Assembly (NCBI RefSeq): GCF_900102435.1
Contig: NZ_FNBU01000025.1
Coordinates: 1-38,872, forward strand
DNA from: Sporolituus thermophilus DSM 23256
GTDB lineage: Bacteria; Bacillota; Negativicutes; Sporomusales; Thermosinaceae
Direction of reading: 5' to 3'
DNA: 38,872 nucleotides
Each line of letters starts with the position of its first letter. The stretch's first letter is position 1. This document shows, piece after piece, positions 1-8,287 of the stretch. The notes below the pieces were generated by a model, which saw only the letters and a program-made list of their open reading frames with translations, was not told where the DNA came from and did no database searches. A program made the position numbers and the translations under genes.

Positions 1-171
<171 letters not shown>

Positions 172-183
172 TTTTATCTATTG

Positions 184-244
184 GAGCCTGTCAAGGCTCG
201 TTTTTACAAAACCGGAATTATTTGCGCTTCTTTTTCAGAAGCGC
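184..244 (-). other. 16S leader hairpins
   Basis: Two perfect inverted repeats lie between the last rrn promoter and the 16S start: a 6-bp stem with a TGAC loop (184-199) and a 7-bp GCGCTTC/GAAGCGC stem (224-244). They sit where precursor 16S leaders normally carry processing structures. The processing role is inferred. Confidence 0.5.
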
Positions 245-267
245 CGCACATCTGGCGTTTATTCTTA

Positions 268-290
268 CATTGTTCAGTTTTCAAGGAACA
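268..290 (-). promoter_or_regulatory. rrn leader boxA-like antitermination element
   Basis: The minus strand reads TTCCTTGAAAACTGAACAA, matching the conserved sequence found in Firmicutes rRNA leaders between the promoters and 16S. It is the usual boxA-like (Nus factor) antitermination region. Recognised by motif and position only. Confidence 0.6.
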
Positions 291-324
291 CGGTGCGCCG
301 CCATCAGGGCGACGACAGTTACTT

Positions 325-353
325 ATGTTAACACAACTTGTGCGCCGTGTCAA
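325..353 (-). promoter_or_regulatory. rrn promoter P3 (sigma-A type)
   Basis: Minus strand: -35 TTGACA (353-348), 17-nt spacer, -10 TAACAT (330-325). It is the most 16S-proximal of three tandem promoters, about 155 nt upstream of the 16S start. Confidence 0.8.
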
Positions 354-376
354 TATCTTTTTGCTTGTTAATTTTT

Positions 377-403
377 GTCGTCCGCCGCAGCGGCGACTTT
401 TTT
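377..403 (+). terminator. Plus-strand intrinsic terminator inside the rrn promoter region
   Basis: A GC-rich stem with one bulged base (377-397, GTCG...CGAC) is followed directly by six T on the plus strand (398-403), so it would stop plus-strand, antisense transcription. It lies between promoters P2 and P3. No plus-strand gene ends here. Confidence 0.55.
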
Positions 404-433
404 ATATTAGCATGATACATTATGTTACGTCAA
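404..433 (-). promoter_or_regulatory. rrn promoter P2 (sigma-A type)
   Basis: Minus strand: -35 TTGACG (433-428), 18-nt spacer, -10 TAATAT (409-404). It is the middle of the three tandem promoters reading toward 16S. Confidence 0.7.
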
Positions 434-473
434 GAACTTTTTCAATATCTACAATAAATTGCTTGGGAATTTG

Positions 474-502
474 ATTGTAGCATATTTTGGATAGCCCGTC
501 AA
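474..502 (-). promoter_or_regulatory. rrn promoter P1 (sigma-A type)
   Basis: Minus strand: -35 TTGACG (502-497), 17-nt spacer, -10 TACAAT (479-474). It is the distal promoter, only about 70 nt past the stop codon of the upstream ABC permease gene. No strong terminator separates that gene from the rRNA promoters. Confidence 0.75.
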
Positions 503-574
503 TAATTTATGCGAATATTCTGTTGTATGGTAATGTTTACGAGCCACTCCCCTGAAGGCAACCTAAAAACGCTA

Positions 575-1699
575 CTATGCCAGCTTTTTCTGGAATTTTA
601 TTATACTTGCCGTAAGAGCGGCAAATATGAACGCCGTCAACGCCGCGACCTGCGTCCAAAGAAAATGCAAACCTATGCCCTTCAAAATAATTCCCCGCAT
701 AATTTCCAAATAATATGTCAAGGGGATCAAGTTACTGAGCAAGCGAAAAAACTCCGGCATGGCCTCCCGGGGAAACATAAAGCCGGAGAGCAGAATGCTC
801 GGCAGAAAGATGAAGAAAGACATTTGCATGGCCTGCATCTGGTTTGTAGCCATCGTTGAGATTAAAATGCCGAGCGCCAGCGACGCAACGATAAACAGCG
901 AAGTGAGGCCATACAGCAATCCGATGCTGCCGCGCACCGGCAGGTCGAAAACCACGATGCCCACAGCCAAAGCAAGGGTAACTTGAGCATAGCCCACAAA
1001 AACATAGGGAATGATTTTGCCCAGCATGAGTTCGTGCGGCCGAAGGGGCGTAACAATGAGCTGTTCTAATGTCCCGCGTTCCCGCTCCCGCACGATGGCC
1101 ATCGCCGTAATCATCACCATAGTCATGGTAAGAACAACGCCAAGTATTCCCGGCACCATATAAAAAGCCGAAACGAAGTCGGGATTGTACCAGGGGCGGA
1201 TGCGGACGTCATATGGGCGAGCAGGTTTTTGGGCGCCGGCGCTCTGCAAACGTTTGATCAAAATTTCTTCTGACTTGAGCTGGCCAATTAACTGCGCCGT
1301 ACTGATGGCCGAGGAAGCAGCCATCGAATCGGAGGCGTCGACAATGACCTGAACCGAAGCGCTGCGGCCGTGCTTAATGTTATCGCTAAAATCCGGAGGG
1401 ATGATGATGCCGACTTTTGCTTTGCCCTGTTCGATCAGATCGTTCACTTCCTGGTAACTGCGCGCGACATACTTAATGTCGAAATAACCGCTTGCCGTAA
1501 ATGCGGTTAACAAGTCACGGCCTTCTTGCTGCAGCGACTGATCGAAAACAACGGTGCCGAGGTGCTTGACGTCGGTGTTGATGGCAAAACCGAATACCAG
1601 CAGCTGGATAATCGGCAGCCCTACCATCATCGCAAACGTCAGGCGGTCCCGTTTCATTTGGATAAATTCTTTGATAAGCAGCGCCCTAAGTCGCCTCAT
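575..1699 (-). CDS. ABC-2 type exporter permease (YbhS/YbhR-like)
   Basis: Inner-membrane permease of an ABC exporter, 374 aa. It has the ABC-2 layout: one N-terminal membrane segment (about residues 22-42), a long extracytoplasmic domain (about 45-175) and a C-terminal block of five or so membrane helices (about 178-370), with the conserved RERERGTLEQL segment just inside the membrane block. Its ATG overlaps the stop of the upstream ATPase gene (ATGA), with an AAGGAG site 8 nt before it. It is the last gene of a five-gene operon resembling E. coli cecR-ybhGFSR, but that system has two permeases and only one is present here, followed by the rRNA promoters. It may act as a homodimer, or its partner may have been lost. 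The substrate cannot be read from the sequence; relatives export drugs and other hydrophobic compounds. Confidence 0.9.
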   Translation of the reverse strand: MRRLRALLIKEFIQMKRDRLTFAMMVGLPIIQLLVFGFAINTDVKHLGTVVFDQSLQQEGRDLLTAFTASGYFDIKYVARSYQEVNDLIEQGKAKVGIIIPPDFSDNIKHGRSASVQVIVDASDSMAASSAISTAQLIGQLKSEEILIKRLQSAGAQKPARPYDVRIRPWYNPDFVSAFYMVPGILGVVLTMTMVMITAMAIVRERERGTLEQLIVTPLRPHELMLGKIIPYVFVGYAQVTLALAVGIVVFDLPVRGSIGLLYGLTSLFIVASLALGILISTMATNQMQAMQMSFFIFLPSILLSGFMFPREAMPEFFRLLSNLIPLTYYLEIMRGIILKGIGLHFLWTQVAALTAFIFAALTASIIKFQKKLA

Positions 1700-2601
1700 G
1701 CCACCAACTCCTTGCGGTGCGATTTTACGTAATATACAAATACGTCTTCCAGCGAAGGCGGAATAATCGTATAGTTAAACCGGGCAAAATGTGGCAGATG
1801 CTCTTTATCGACCAGCAGGTGCACGGCCGTCCCATAGGGATAGCTGTCGATCACCGGCGCCTTGCTGGCGGCAATCGCTTCAAGCAGGGCCATAGGGTCT
1901 TCATGCGGTATTTCCAGGAGCAGTCCGGGAATGGTTTTTTTCAGATTATCGGGACTGTCATCGGCGATTAAGTTACCTTCAAAAATAAAGCCGATGGCGT
2001 CGCAATGTTCCGCTTCGTCCATAAAATGCGTCGTCACCATGATAGTAGTTCCTGCAGCCGCCAGGTTGTAAATAATGTCCCAGAACATGCGGCGGGATTT
2101 GGGGTCAACGCCGCCCGTCGGTTCGTCCAGAAACAGGATAGGCGGTTTGTGCAAAATGGCGCAGCCCAGCGCCAGGCGCTGCTTCCATCCGCCTGAGAGG
2201 TTGGCGGCCAGTTCGTTGCGCCGATCACGCAGGCCGGCCATATCCAGCATTTCGTCAATGCGCTGCCGGGCCAGCTTGGCCGGAAGACTGTACAGGCCGG
2301 CGTAAAAAGCCAGGTTTTCCTGCACGGTAAGATCGTCGTACAGGCTGAATTTTTGGGACATGTAACCAATGTGACTTTTAATCAGTTCCGCGTCCCGCTT
2401 TATATCAAGACCAAGGATCGAACCCGATCCTGCCGTCGGTTCAATGATGCCGCACAGCATGCGGATAGTGGTCGATTTGCCCGAACCGTTGGGGCCGAGG
2501 AAACCGTAAATTGTCCCTTGCCTTATTTTGAAACTGACCGCATTGACGGCGGTAAAATCGCCGAACTTACGCGTAAGCCGGTTGGCCGCGACCGCAATCA
2601 T
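1696..2601 (-). CDS. ABC transporter ATP-binding protein (second ATPase of exporter)
   Basis: Cytoplasmic ATPase of the exporter, 301 aa. It shows a Walker A (GPNGSGKST, about residue 36), the signature LSGGWKQRLALG (about 138) and a Walker B with D-loop (ILFLDEPTGGVDP). It resembles the C-terminal half of E. coli YbhF, where both ATPase domains are one protein; here they are two genes. The ATG follows the stop of the preceding ATPase gene directly, with a GAGGTG ribosome site inside the end of that gene, so translation is probably coupled. About 75 residues follow the nucleotide-binding domain, as is usual for ABC-2 exporter ATPases. ATPase identity is certain; pairing with the neighbouring permease is inferred from the operon. 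Confidence 0.93.
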   Translation of the reverse strand: MIAVAANRLTRKFGDFTAVNAVSFKIRQGTIYGFLGPNGSGKSTTIRMLCGIIEPTAGSGSILGLDIKRDAELIKSHIGYMSQKFSLYDDLTVQENLAFYAGLYSLPAKLARQRIDEMLDMAGLRDRRNELAANLSGGWKQRLALGCAILHKPPILFLDEPTGGVDPKSRRMFWDIIYNLAAAGTTIMVTTHFMDEAEHCDAIGFIFEGNLIADDSPDNLKKTIPGLLLEIPHEDPMALLEAIAASKAPVIDSYPYGTAVHLLVDKEHLPHFARFNYTIIPPSLEDVFVYYVKSHRKELVA

Positions 2602-3498
2602 TTAATTCACCTCACCCGCCAGTTCCACAAATACATCTTCAAGCGTCGGCGGAATTTCCTTTAAGGATAAGATTTCTATGCCGGAGGCGTTAAGCCGCTC
2701 CCGCACAGCTAAAACGGCCTGCAGGGGATGATCAACGACGAGGTGGAATTTATCGCCAAAAGCGTTAATATCCCTCACCATATCCGCCAAATATGGTCTA
2801 AGGTTTTTGCGTGACGCCCTAAGTTCCAGTATTTTATAAGGATATTGCGCCCGCAGCTCAGCCGGAGAAGCACAGGAAACAATCCGGCCATTGTGCACGA
2901 ACGCAACGCGGGTGCATAGCTCGGCTTCGTCCATATAGGGCGTGGAAACAAATATAGTCATACCTTCTTTGTTTAAGCGGTAGAGCATATGCCAGAACTC
3001 CCGCCGGGAAACCGGATCAACACCGGTAGTCGGTTCGTCCAGAAAAAACAATTTCGGCCGGTGGATCAAGCCGGCGGCGAGCGCTAATTTTTGCTTCATC
3101 CCGCCCGACAGGTTGTCGGCCAACCTGTCTTTAAACGGCAATAGCTTCGTGAAGGCTAACACTTCTGTCGCCAGTGTTTCAATTTCTTTATCAGTTCTGC
3201 CATATAAGGCGCCAATAATCCTAATATTCTCATAAACCGTGAGGTCGCCGTACAGGCTGAATTTTTGCGGGACATAGCCGATATCGCCTTTGACGGTTTC
3301 GATGTTGCCGCTGCCCAGAACGGTTATGGCGCCGGAATCAGGACGAAGAACACCGGTCAGCATCCTGATTATTGTTGTTTTCCCCGCTCCGTCCGGACCG
3401 ACCAGACCAAAAATTTCCCCCTGGTTTACCCTGAGCGAAATATTATTAACCGCGACCGTAGCGCCGAACCTTTTTGCTACATTTTCCAGGCTGATCAT
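2602..3498 (-). CDS. ABC transporter ATP-binding protein (first ATPase of exporter)
   Basis: Cytoplasmic ATPase, 298 aa, with Walker A GPDGAGKTT (about residue 35), signature LSGGMKQKLALA and Walker B LFFLDEPTTGVDP. It corresponds to the N-terminal half of E. coli YbhF. The start codon overlaps the stop of the HlyD-like adaptor gene (ATGA at 3495-3498) and has no clear Shine-Dalgarno of its own, so translation is probably coupled. With the next ATPase it probably forms a heterodimer powering one exporter. Both copies keep all catalytic motifs, so neither looks like a dead regulatory subunit. Confidence 0.93.
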   Translation of the reverse strand: MISLENVAKRFGATVAVNNISLRVNQGEIFGLVGPDGAGKTTIIRMLTGVLRPDSGAITVLGSGNIETVKGDIGYVPQKFSLYGDLTVYENIRIIGALYGRTDKEIETLATEVLAFTKLLPFKDRLADNLSGGMKQKLALAAGLIHRPKLFFLDEPTTGVDPVSRREFWHMLYRLNKEGMTIFVSTPYMDEAELCTRVAFVHNGRIVSCASPAELRAQYPYKILELRASRKNLRPYLADMVRDINAFGDKFHLVVDHPLQAVLAVRERLNASGIEILSLKEIPPTLEDVFVELAGEVN

Positions 3499-4466
3499 TT
3501 GAGTATTACGTCGGCCGGCATCCCGGGCTTGAGCAGGCCTTCGGCATTATCGATCTTTACTTTTACGGCAAACACCATGTTGGCCCGTTCCCGCTGGGTT
3601 ATGCTCTGGCGGGGGGTAAATTCGGCGTTCTGACCGATCTCTTTAATATGTCCGGTAAAGGTTCGGTCCGGATAGGCGTCAATTTTTACGGCGGCCGGCT
3701 GACCGACTTTGATCAGTCCTAATTGCGCCGAAGATACATAGATCTTTATCCAACAATCATTAAGGTCGGCGATGGTAGCAATGGGCGAACCGGGATTAAC
3801 GTACTCACCGTTTTCAAAATTTTTGCTGAGAACCAGACCGGTAAGCGGGCTGGTCACAATAGTATCGGCAAGCATTGCCTTACTGGCGTCCAGGATAGCT
3901 TGGGCGCGGGTCACTTCCAGGCGCTGCGCTTCGATTACGTCCGGACGATAGCCTTCTTCCAGCAGGCTCTGGCGGGACTGGGCGGCAAGCAGCGAATTAT
4001 AGGCCACGTCATAGGCAGACCGGGCCGCATCCAGTTGCTGGGCGGAAATAGCGCCGCTATTATACAGCGAAGTATACCGCTCCAGATCGGCCTTGGCTTT
4101 GGCGAACACCGACCGGGCGGATGCAAGGCTGGCGGCCGCCTCCTCAAGCTCCTGGCGGCGAGACCCTTTTTCCAGGTCGCTTAACTGGACCTGGGCTTTG
4201 ACTAACGCGGCTTCATCCCGCAGCACCTGCGCTTCCAGGTCAGGACGGGAAATCCGGGCCACCGTATCGCCCGCTTTCACATAATCCCCGGCATTGATGC
4301 TAAGGCCGGCAAGGTAACCGCTTACTTTCGGCATGATGTCGACCCGTGTAACTTCGATGGTCCCAGTGGCCGTAATACCGTCTTCCTTTGCCGAAAAGAG
4401 CTTGTAGCCCGCCGCGGCGGTAAACAGCAGAAACACGACTGCGCCGGCAATGAGCCGTTTATTCAT
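3495..4466 (-). CDS. HlyD/YbhG-family membrane fusion protein
   Basis: Periplasmic adaptor of the exporter, 323 aa. An N-terminal signal anchor (about residues 5-24) precedes a biotinyl-lipoyl half-motif (SINAGDYVKAGDTVARI), a long alpha-helical coiled-coil hairpin (about 75-200, rich in Ala, Glu, Gln and Arg), the second lipoyl half and a beta-barrel ending in KPGMPADVILK. Its presence implies an outer membrane, since such adaptors link an inner-membrane pump to an outer-membrane channel; this fits a diderm Firmicute. No TolC-like gene is in the window. The gene overlaps the end of the TetR gene by 8 nt, and an AGGAGG site precedes the ATG. Confidence 0.92.
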   Translation of the reverse strand: MNKRLIAGAVVFLLFTAAAGYKLFSAKEDGITATGTIEVTRVDIMPKVSGYLAGLSINAGDYVKAGDTVARISRPDLEAQVLRDEAALVKAQVQLSDLEKGSRRQELEEAAASLASARSVFAKAKADLERYTSLYNSGAISAQQLDAARSAYDVAYNSLLAAQSRQSLLEEGYRPDVIEAQRLEVTRAQAILDASKAMLADTIVTSPLTGLVLSKNFENGEYVNPGSPIATIADLNDCWIKIYVSSAQLGLIKVGQPAAVKIDAYPDRTFTGHIKEIGQNAEFTPRQSITQRERANMVFAVKVKIDNAEGLLKPGMPADVILK

Positions 4467-5061
4467 GTCTCTTCCTCCTTATCCCGTTAAGGTATACTTC
4501 AATTGCTTGTCGCCCGTATTCCCGGTCATGAGCGGTGTAGGGAGGCAATAGCTGACTGACAAGCGGTTGGGCCAGAAAGTAAAAATTAATAATACCGGCA
4601 AGGGATAACGCAGCATAACCCGGATTAATATCCGGGCGAAAATCGCCGGTTGCGACGCCTTCCTGAATTGCCTCCAGCAGAAACCGGTAGTTGCGCTCAA
4701 TGTACTTTTTTACAATCGTTTCAAAGCAGGAGGAAGGGTTGGTAATTTCCCGCGTAGCCAAGCGGATAAGCCTGGGGTTCTCATGGTGAAGCTGCAATAA
4801 AAAATTGGCAAAGCGGATTATCCGCTCATGCGGCGGCAGGTTTTCGGCGGCAATGGCCGCTATGCCGTCCGCCATCCGGGAAAAGTGAGTCTCCAGCAAT
4901 TCCCGGTAAAGCCCCTCCTTATTGCCAAAGTAATAAGCGATCAGGGCGCTGTTGACTCCCGCCGCTTTCGCCACTTCGCGAATCGAAACGGCGGCAAAGC
5001 CTTTTTCGGCAAATAGGGCCGTGGCAACTTCGATCAGTTTGGCAGGCGTAGCTTTTTCCAT
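4459..5061 (-). CDS. TetR-family repressor (CecR/YbiH-like) of the exporter operon
   Basis: DNA-binding repressor, 200 aa. The N-terminal TetR helix-turn-helix is clear (ATALFAEKGFAAVSIREVAK, then GVNSALIAYYFGNKEGLY). The C-terminal part resembles the ligand-binding region of CecR/YbiH proteins, which regulate ybhGFSR exporters in enterobacteria. It is the first gene of its own operon, the usual arrangement for autoregulation. An AGAGG ribosome site lies about 10 nt before the ATG. A good promoter and a perfect inverted repeat overlapping the predicted transcription start lie just upstream, consistent with self-repression released by an exporter substrate. The inducer is unknown. Confidence 0.9.
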   Translation of the reverse strand: MEKATPAKLIEVATALFAEKGFAAVSIREVAKAAGVNSALIAYYFGNKEGLYRELLETHFSRMADGIAAIAAENLPPHERIIRFANFLLQLHHENPRLIRLATREITNPSSCFETIVKKYIERNYRFLLEAIQEGVATGDFRPDINPGYAALSLAGIINFYFLAQPLVSQLLPPYTAHDREYGRQAIEVYLNGIRRKRHE

Positions 5062-5075
5062 GCTCGGACAACCTC

Positions 5076-5091
5076 TTAATCAATCGATTAA
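5076..5091. promoter_or_regulatory. Candidate TetR operator
   Basis: TTAATC-AATC-GATTAA is a perfect 6-bp inverted repeat with a 4-bp spacer. It lies between the -10 box and the start codon of the TetR gene and covers the expected transcription start, the standard place for a repressor to block its own operon. It was found by eye; binding is inferred. Confidence 0.6.
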
Positions 5092-5095
5092 TTAA

Positions 5096-5124
5096 AATAT
5101 ATTACTTTTATGCGAAAATATCAA
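5096..5124 (-). promoter_or_regulatory. Promoter of the TetR-exporter operon
   Basis: Minus strand: -35 TTGATA (5124-5119), 17-nt spacer, -10 TATATT (5101-5096), with the start codon about 35 nt downstream. Confidence 0.7.
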
Positions 5125-5293
5125 TCTTTTTTTGCAATATCCCCTTGTGCATAAAAAAGCGCCAGCGTGCCTCTTAATGAAACCGCCAAAAACGCACCGT
5201 GCGCAAAAGGTCCGCCACTTTCGCTTCCGCTTACCAAAATATATAAATCCTTTGCGCAACTTCACGCGCATCGGAATAAATTCTCCTAAATGC

Positions 5294-5328
5294 AAAAAAT
5301 TGCCGCCACCAGCGTTTGGCAACGGCAA
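5294..5328 (-). terminator. Terminator after the M20 peptidase gene
   Basis: A 12-bp stem with several G-U pairs when read as minus-strand RNA (5328-5300, TTGCCG...CGGCAA) is followed by a run of T. It starts about 20 nt past the stop codon at 5349. Confidence 0.75.
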
Positions 5329-5348
5329 AATCCGAACCTAATTTATAC

Positions 5349-6665
5349 CTATTTGATTGGCCATTTCTCTGCCAGTTCCTGAATAAAGGAAACCAAAGCC
5401 ACCGTGCGGGGACCTACCGTTTTTAGATCAACATATTCATGGTCGGTATGCTCTTCGTAGTTTTCCACGCCCAAAGCGTCAATTGTCGGCGCATATTGGG
5501 CCGAGAGGTTGCCGTCCGTTATGCCGCCGGCTACCCATTCAACAACATCGGCGCCGTATTCGCGTTTTACAATGTCTTTATAAATATCGATAAGTTTTTG
5601 GACTTGAGGCGTTTTCTCCATGGGGCCGGTGCCAATTCCGCCGGTAATAGTCACTTTGGTCCCAGGTACTACCGTTTTATTGGCCAGCGCCTTTATTTCC
5701 TTATCCAGGCGCTGCAGTTCGGACATCTTATAACAGCGCACCTCGAGTTTGGCGAAGGCCTTGGCGGGAATAACATTTGTTTTCTTGTTGTCCGTACCAA
5801 TGACGCCGACATTAATCGTGTTTTCCGGAATAAACTGGCCGTGGTCAATAATTCCCTGCGCTTTTAACTTGTCAGGGGTCAAGCTTAATGGGTCTTTCGG
5901 CAGCGGGCTGGCCAACTTGTACAGCATGCTAATCTGGTTGCCAAGCTCCATGACGGCGCTTGCTGAACGGTAGGGATGATTGCCGGCATGGCCGGCTATT
6001 CCTTCCACCTTAATTTCATATTTGGCCATGCCTTTGCGCTGCGTGACAATACCCCAGTTAGGTCTGGCGGTGTCCATGACAATGACCATGTCAACTTGTT
6101 GGGAAAGCTCTTTTATAATATTGTCGGCAAACTCCGAACCGGTTTCTTCTTCACCGTTGTAGTAAAGGACGATTTCGCCAAAATTCTTGTAGCCCAAGTC
6201 TTTTAGGGCTTTCATCGCGTAGACAGTCTGAATAACGGTCGCCTTGTCGTCACCGACCCCCGGTCCGTACGCCAGCAGGTTTTCATCCATCCGGAACGGA
6301 CGTTTTTGCGCCTCGCCTTTGCCAAACACGGTGTCGGTATGGGCCATCATTAACAGCTTAAAATTACCGTCGCCTTTAAAGCGGGCAATTACATGGGTTG
6401 CTTTGTCATTGGCGCGAAACTCGACCGTTCCGCCCAACTCTTCCAGTTTCCCTCGCAAAAATTCCGCAATTTTAGCGCTTCCCTCGGCATCGCCGGTGCC
6501 GGAATCGATGTTGGTGATTGTTTCTAAATCCTTGACATAGTCATTGAACTGGCCGGCGACAATTTCTTTAAGTTTGGCGCTGCCGGCCGCCGGCGCCGCA
6601 TCTGCTGCGGCTACCGATAGCATCAGCAAACAGGCCAGGATGAAAGAAATACCTTTTGCAAGCAT
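5349..6665 (-). CDS. Secreted M20-family metallopeptidase (glutamate carboxypeptidase-like)
   Basis: Exported zinc peptidase, 438 aa. A typical signal peptide (about residues 1-24, hydrophobic core then ADA|AP) precedes the M20 catalytic domain with MMAHTDTVF (zinc His and Asp), GPGVGDDKA (bridging Asp) and YNGEEETGS (catalytic Glu plus metal Glu). The dimerisation domain follows in the middle, and a late His lies in EEHTDHEYV. It resembles carboxypeptidase G2-type proteins that remove C-terminal glutamate. The start was set at 6665 because AGGAGG lies 6 nt upstream; a longer open frame to 6707 has no ribosome site. It is a single gene with its own promoter and terminator. The substrate is not determinable here; peptide scavenging is likely. 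Confidence 0.9.
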   Translation of the reverse strand: MLAKGISFILACLLMLSVAAADAAPAAGSAKLKEIVAGQFNDYVKDLETITNIDSGTGDAEGSAKIAEFLRGKLEELGGTVEFRANDKATHVIARFKGDGNFKLLMMAHTDTVFGKGEAQKRPFRMDENLLAYGPGVGDDKATVIQTVYAMKALKDLGYKNFGEIVLYYNGEEETGSEFADNIIKELSQQVDMVIVMDTARPNWGIVTQRKGMAKYEIKVEGIAGHAGNHPYRSASAVMELGNQISMLYKLASPLPKDPLSLTPDKLKAQGIIDHGQFIPENTINVGVIGTDNKKTNVIPAKAFAKLEVRCYKMSELQRLDKEIKALANKTVVPGTKVTITGGIGTGPMEKTPQVQKLIDIYKDIVKREYGADVVEWVAGGITDGNLSAQYAPTIDALGVENYEEHTDHEYVDLKTVGPRTVALVSFIQELAEKWPIK

Positions 6666-6707
6666 ACTATCCCTCCTAATTTGGAGTAGCTTATATTTAC
6701 AACGCAA

Positions 6708-6736
6708 ATTTTACCATAATATTCCTGTTATTACAA
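6708..6736 (-). promoter_or_regulatory. Promoter of the M20 peptidase gene
   Basis: Minus strand: -35 TTGTAA (6736-6731), 17-nt spacer, -10 TAAAAT (6713-6708), about 45 nt before the start codon. Confidence 0.65.
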
Positions 6737-6769
6737 TATATAGGAAATTGTTTATCTTGTATAAATGCC

Positions 6770-6796
6770 AAAAAGCGGAGACATTTGTCCCCGCTT
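6770..6796 (-). terminator. Terminator of the C4 sugar-acid operon
   Basis: Minus-strand RNA forms an 11-bp stem (one G-U pair) from AAGCGGGGACA and TGTCTCCGCTT, followed by a short T run. It lies about 80 nt after the GntP stop codon. Nearly the same element recurs at 14161-14185. Confidence 0.75.
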
Positions 6797-6875
6797 CATG
6801 GTTTAACCGCATGGCGGATTAAGCTGCATGTTGCCGTTTTACGGCCAATAACATTATTGCCACCAGCCTAATTTC

Positions 6876-8258
6876 TTAAAAAATCAGATCGGCTACTAAA
6901 ACAAGCACCAGTGAAACAGCCCAGCCGATAGTTGTAGGAACCGACCAGGTGAGCGTTTGCTCTTTGACGTCTTCGATGCCCAGCAGCCGGTTTACTACCC
7001 AAAAATAGCTGTCATTAAAGTAGGAGTAAATCATGGCGCCCAGCGCCGCCGCCTGAGCGGCAACCAGCGGGTTGACGTGCGGCATGCCGGCCAAAATCGG
7101 GGCTGTAATCGAAGCGGAAGTGATCATCGCCACGGTGCCGCTGCCCTGAACCAGCCGGACGAGACTGGCGACAAAGAACGGCAGCAGCACCGGCGGCAAA
7201 GCCGTACTGGCAATCAGTTTGGCAATATACAGACCTGTACCGCTGTCGCGCAGCACCTGACCCAAAGCGCCCCCGGCGCCGGTGACCAGAATAATGATGC
7301 CGGCCGATGTCACCCCTTCTTCCATACGTTTAATCACATCTTTCTGCGTAAGCTTAGGCACTAACCCGTAAATAGCAATAATAAGGCCAATGCCGACGGC
7401 AATTACCGGACTGCCGAGAAAGATTAAATACTGGGCCCAGCCTTGGTTTAGCTTCATCGCACTTAAAACGGTATTAAAAATAATAAGGACCACCGGAACA
7501 ACCACCGGCGCAAACGACATAAAGGCCGAGGGCAGTTCTTTGTTTTCCGCGACGATGTCCGCCTCGCCTTTCGCCTGGTATTCCGGGCGCTCCCAGCCGG
7601 TTCCGTCGGCGGTAGGCAGCTGATAGATCTTACGGCCCAACCACTGCGCATATAGTACCCCGGCTATTGTAACCGGAATGGCAAACACCAGGCCGAGCAG
7701 GATCATATGCCCAACATCCACTTTAAAAATACCCGCCACGGCTAACGGACCAGGTGTCGGCGGCACGGCATGGTGGGTCGCCACCAGACCGACGGCCAAA
7801 GCTACGCCAATCGTCAGGATGGACTTGCGGCTGGCCAGCGACAGCGCTTTGGCCAAGGGCGAGAGAATGACAAAACCTGAATCGCAAAAGATCGGGATGG
7901 AAACGATATAGCCTGTCGACGCCATCGCCCACTCTTCTTTGCCGCGCCCGAAATACTTAAGAAAAGTATAAGCCATGCGTTCGGCCGCGCCCGATACCTC
8001 CAGCAGCCGGCCCATCATCACGCCAAAACCGATGACAATGCCGATACTGGCTAGCGTATTGCCAAAGCCGGTGGTAATCGATTTGACCACATTGACATTG
8101 CCCACCGAAGGCGGCATGCCGCCGATCAGGCCTGTCAAAGCAGCCGCAATGATAAGGGCCGGAAAAGCGTGGATTTTGGTGCGCAGCACCAAATAGACCA
8201 GAACTGCTACCCCAATGACAAGCCCGATAATCATTTGGGTTCCGGAGACCGCGTCCAT
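6876..8258 (-). CDS. GntP-family sugar-acid permease
   Basis: Inner-membrane proton symporter for small sugar acids, 460 aa, with about 12 hydrophobic segments. It has GntP-family hallmarks: the N-terminal segment with KIHAFPALIIAA, the SIPIFCDSGFVILSPLAK region, HHAVPPTPGPLA and the late GSGTVAMITSA segment. GntP proteins take up gluconate and related aldonic acids. As the last gene after a C4-acid kinase, a PdxA-type dehydrogenase and a LarA homologue, it most likely imports threonate, erythronate or a similar acid. The start was set at 8258, where GGGAGG lies 7-8 nt upstream; the frame extends to 8276 without a better site. The specific substrate is inferred from context. Confidence 0.92.
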   Translation of the reverse strand: MDAVSGTQMIIGLVIGVAVLVYLVLRTKIHAFPALIIAAALTGLIGGMPPSVGNVNVVKSITTGFGNTLASIGIVIGFGVMMGRLLEVSGAAERMAYTFLKYFGRGKEEWAMASTGYIVSIPIFCDSGFVILSPLAKALSLASRKSILTIGVALAVGLVATHHAVPPTPGPLAVAGIFKVDVGHMILLGLVFAIPVTIAGVLYAQWLGRKIYQLPTADGTGWERPEYQAKGEADIVAENKELPSAFMSFAPVVVPVVLIIFNTVLSAMKLNQGWAQYLIFLGSPVIAVGIGLIIAIYGLVPKLTQKDVIKRMEEGVTSAGIIILVTGAGGALGQVLRDSGTGLYIAKLIASTALPPVLLPFFVASLVRLVQGSGTVAMITSASITAPILAGMPHVNPLVAAQAAALGAMIYSYFNDSYFWVVNRLLGIEDVKEQTLTWSVPTTIGWAVSLVLVLVADLIF

Positions 8259-8287
8259 AATCAAACCTCCCTCCATAAACCTGATAT

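Noticed and set aside
5092-5328. Open reading frame of 78 codons on the minus strand
   Set aside because: It contains the terminator of the peptidase gene and the promoter of the TetR operon, has no ribosome site and no recognisable product.
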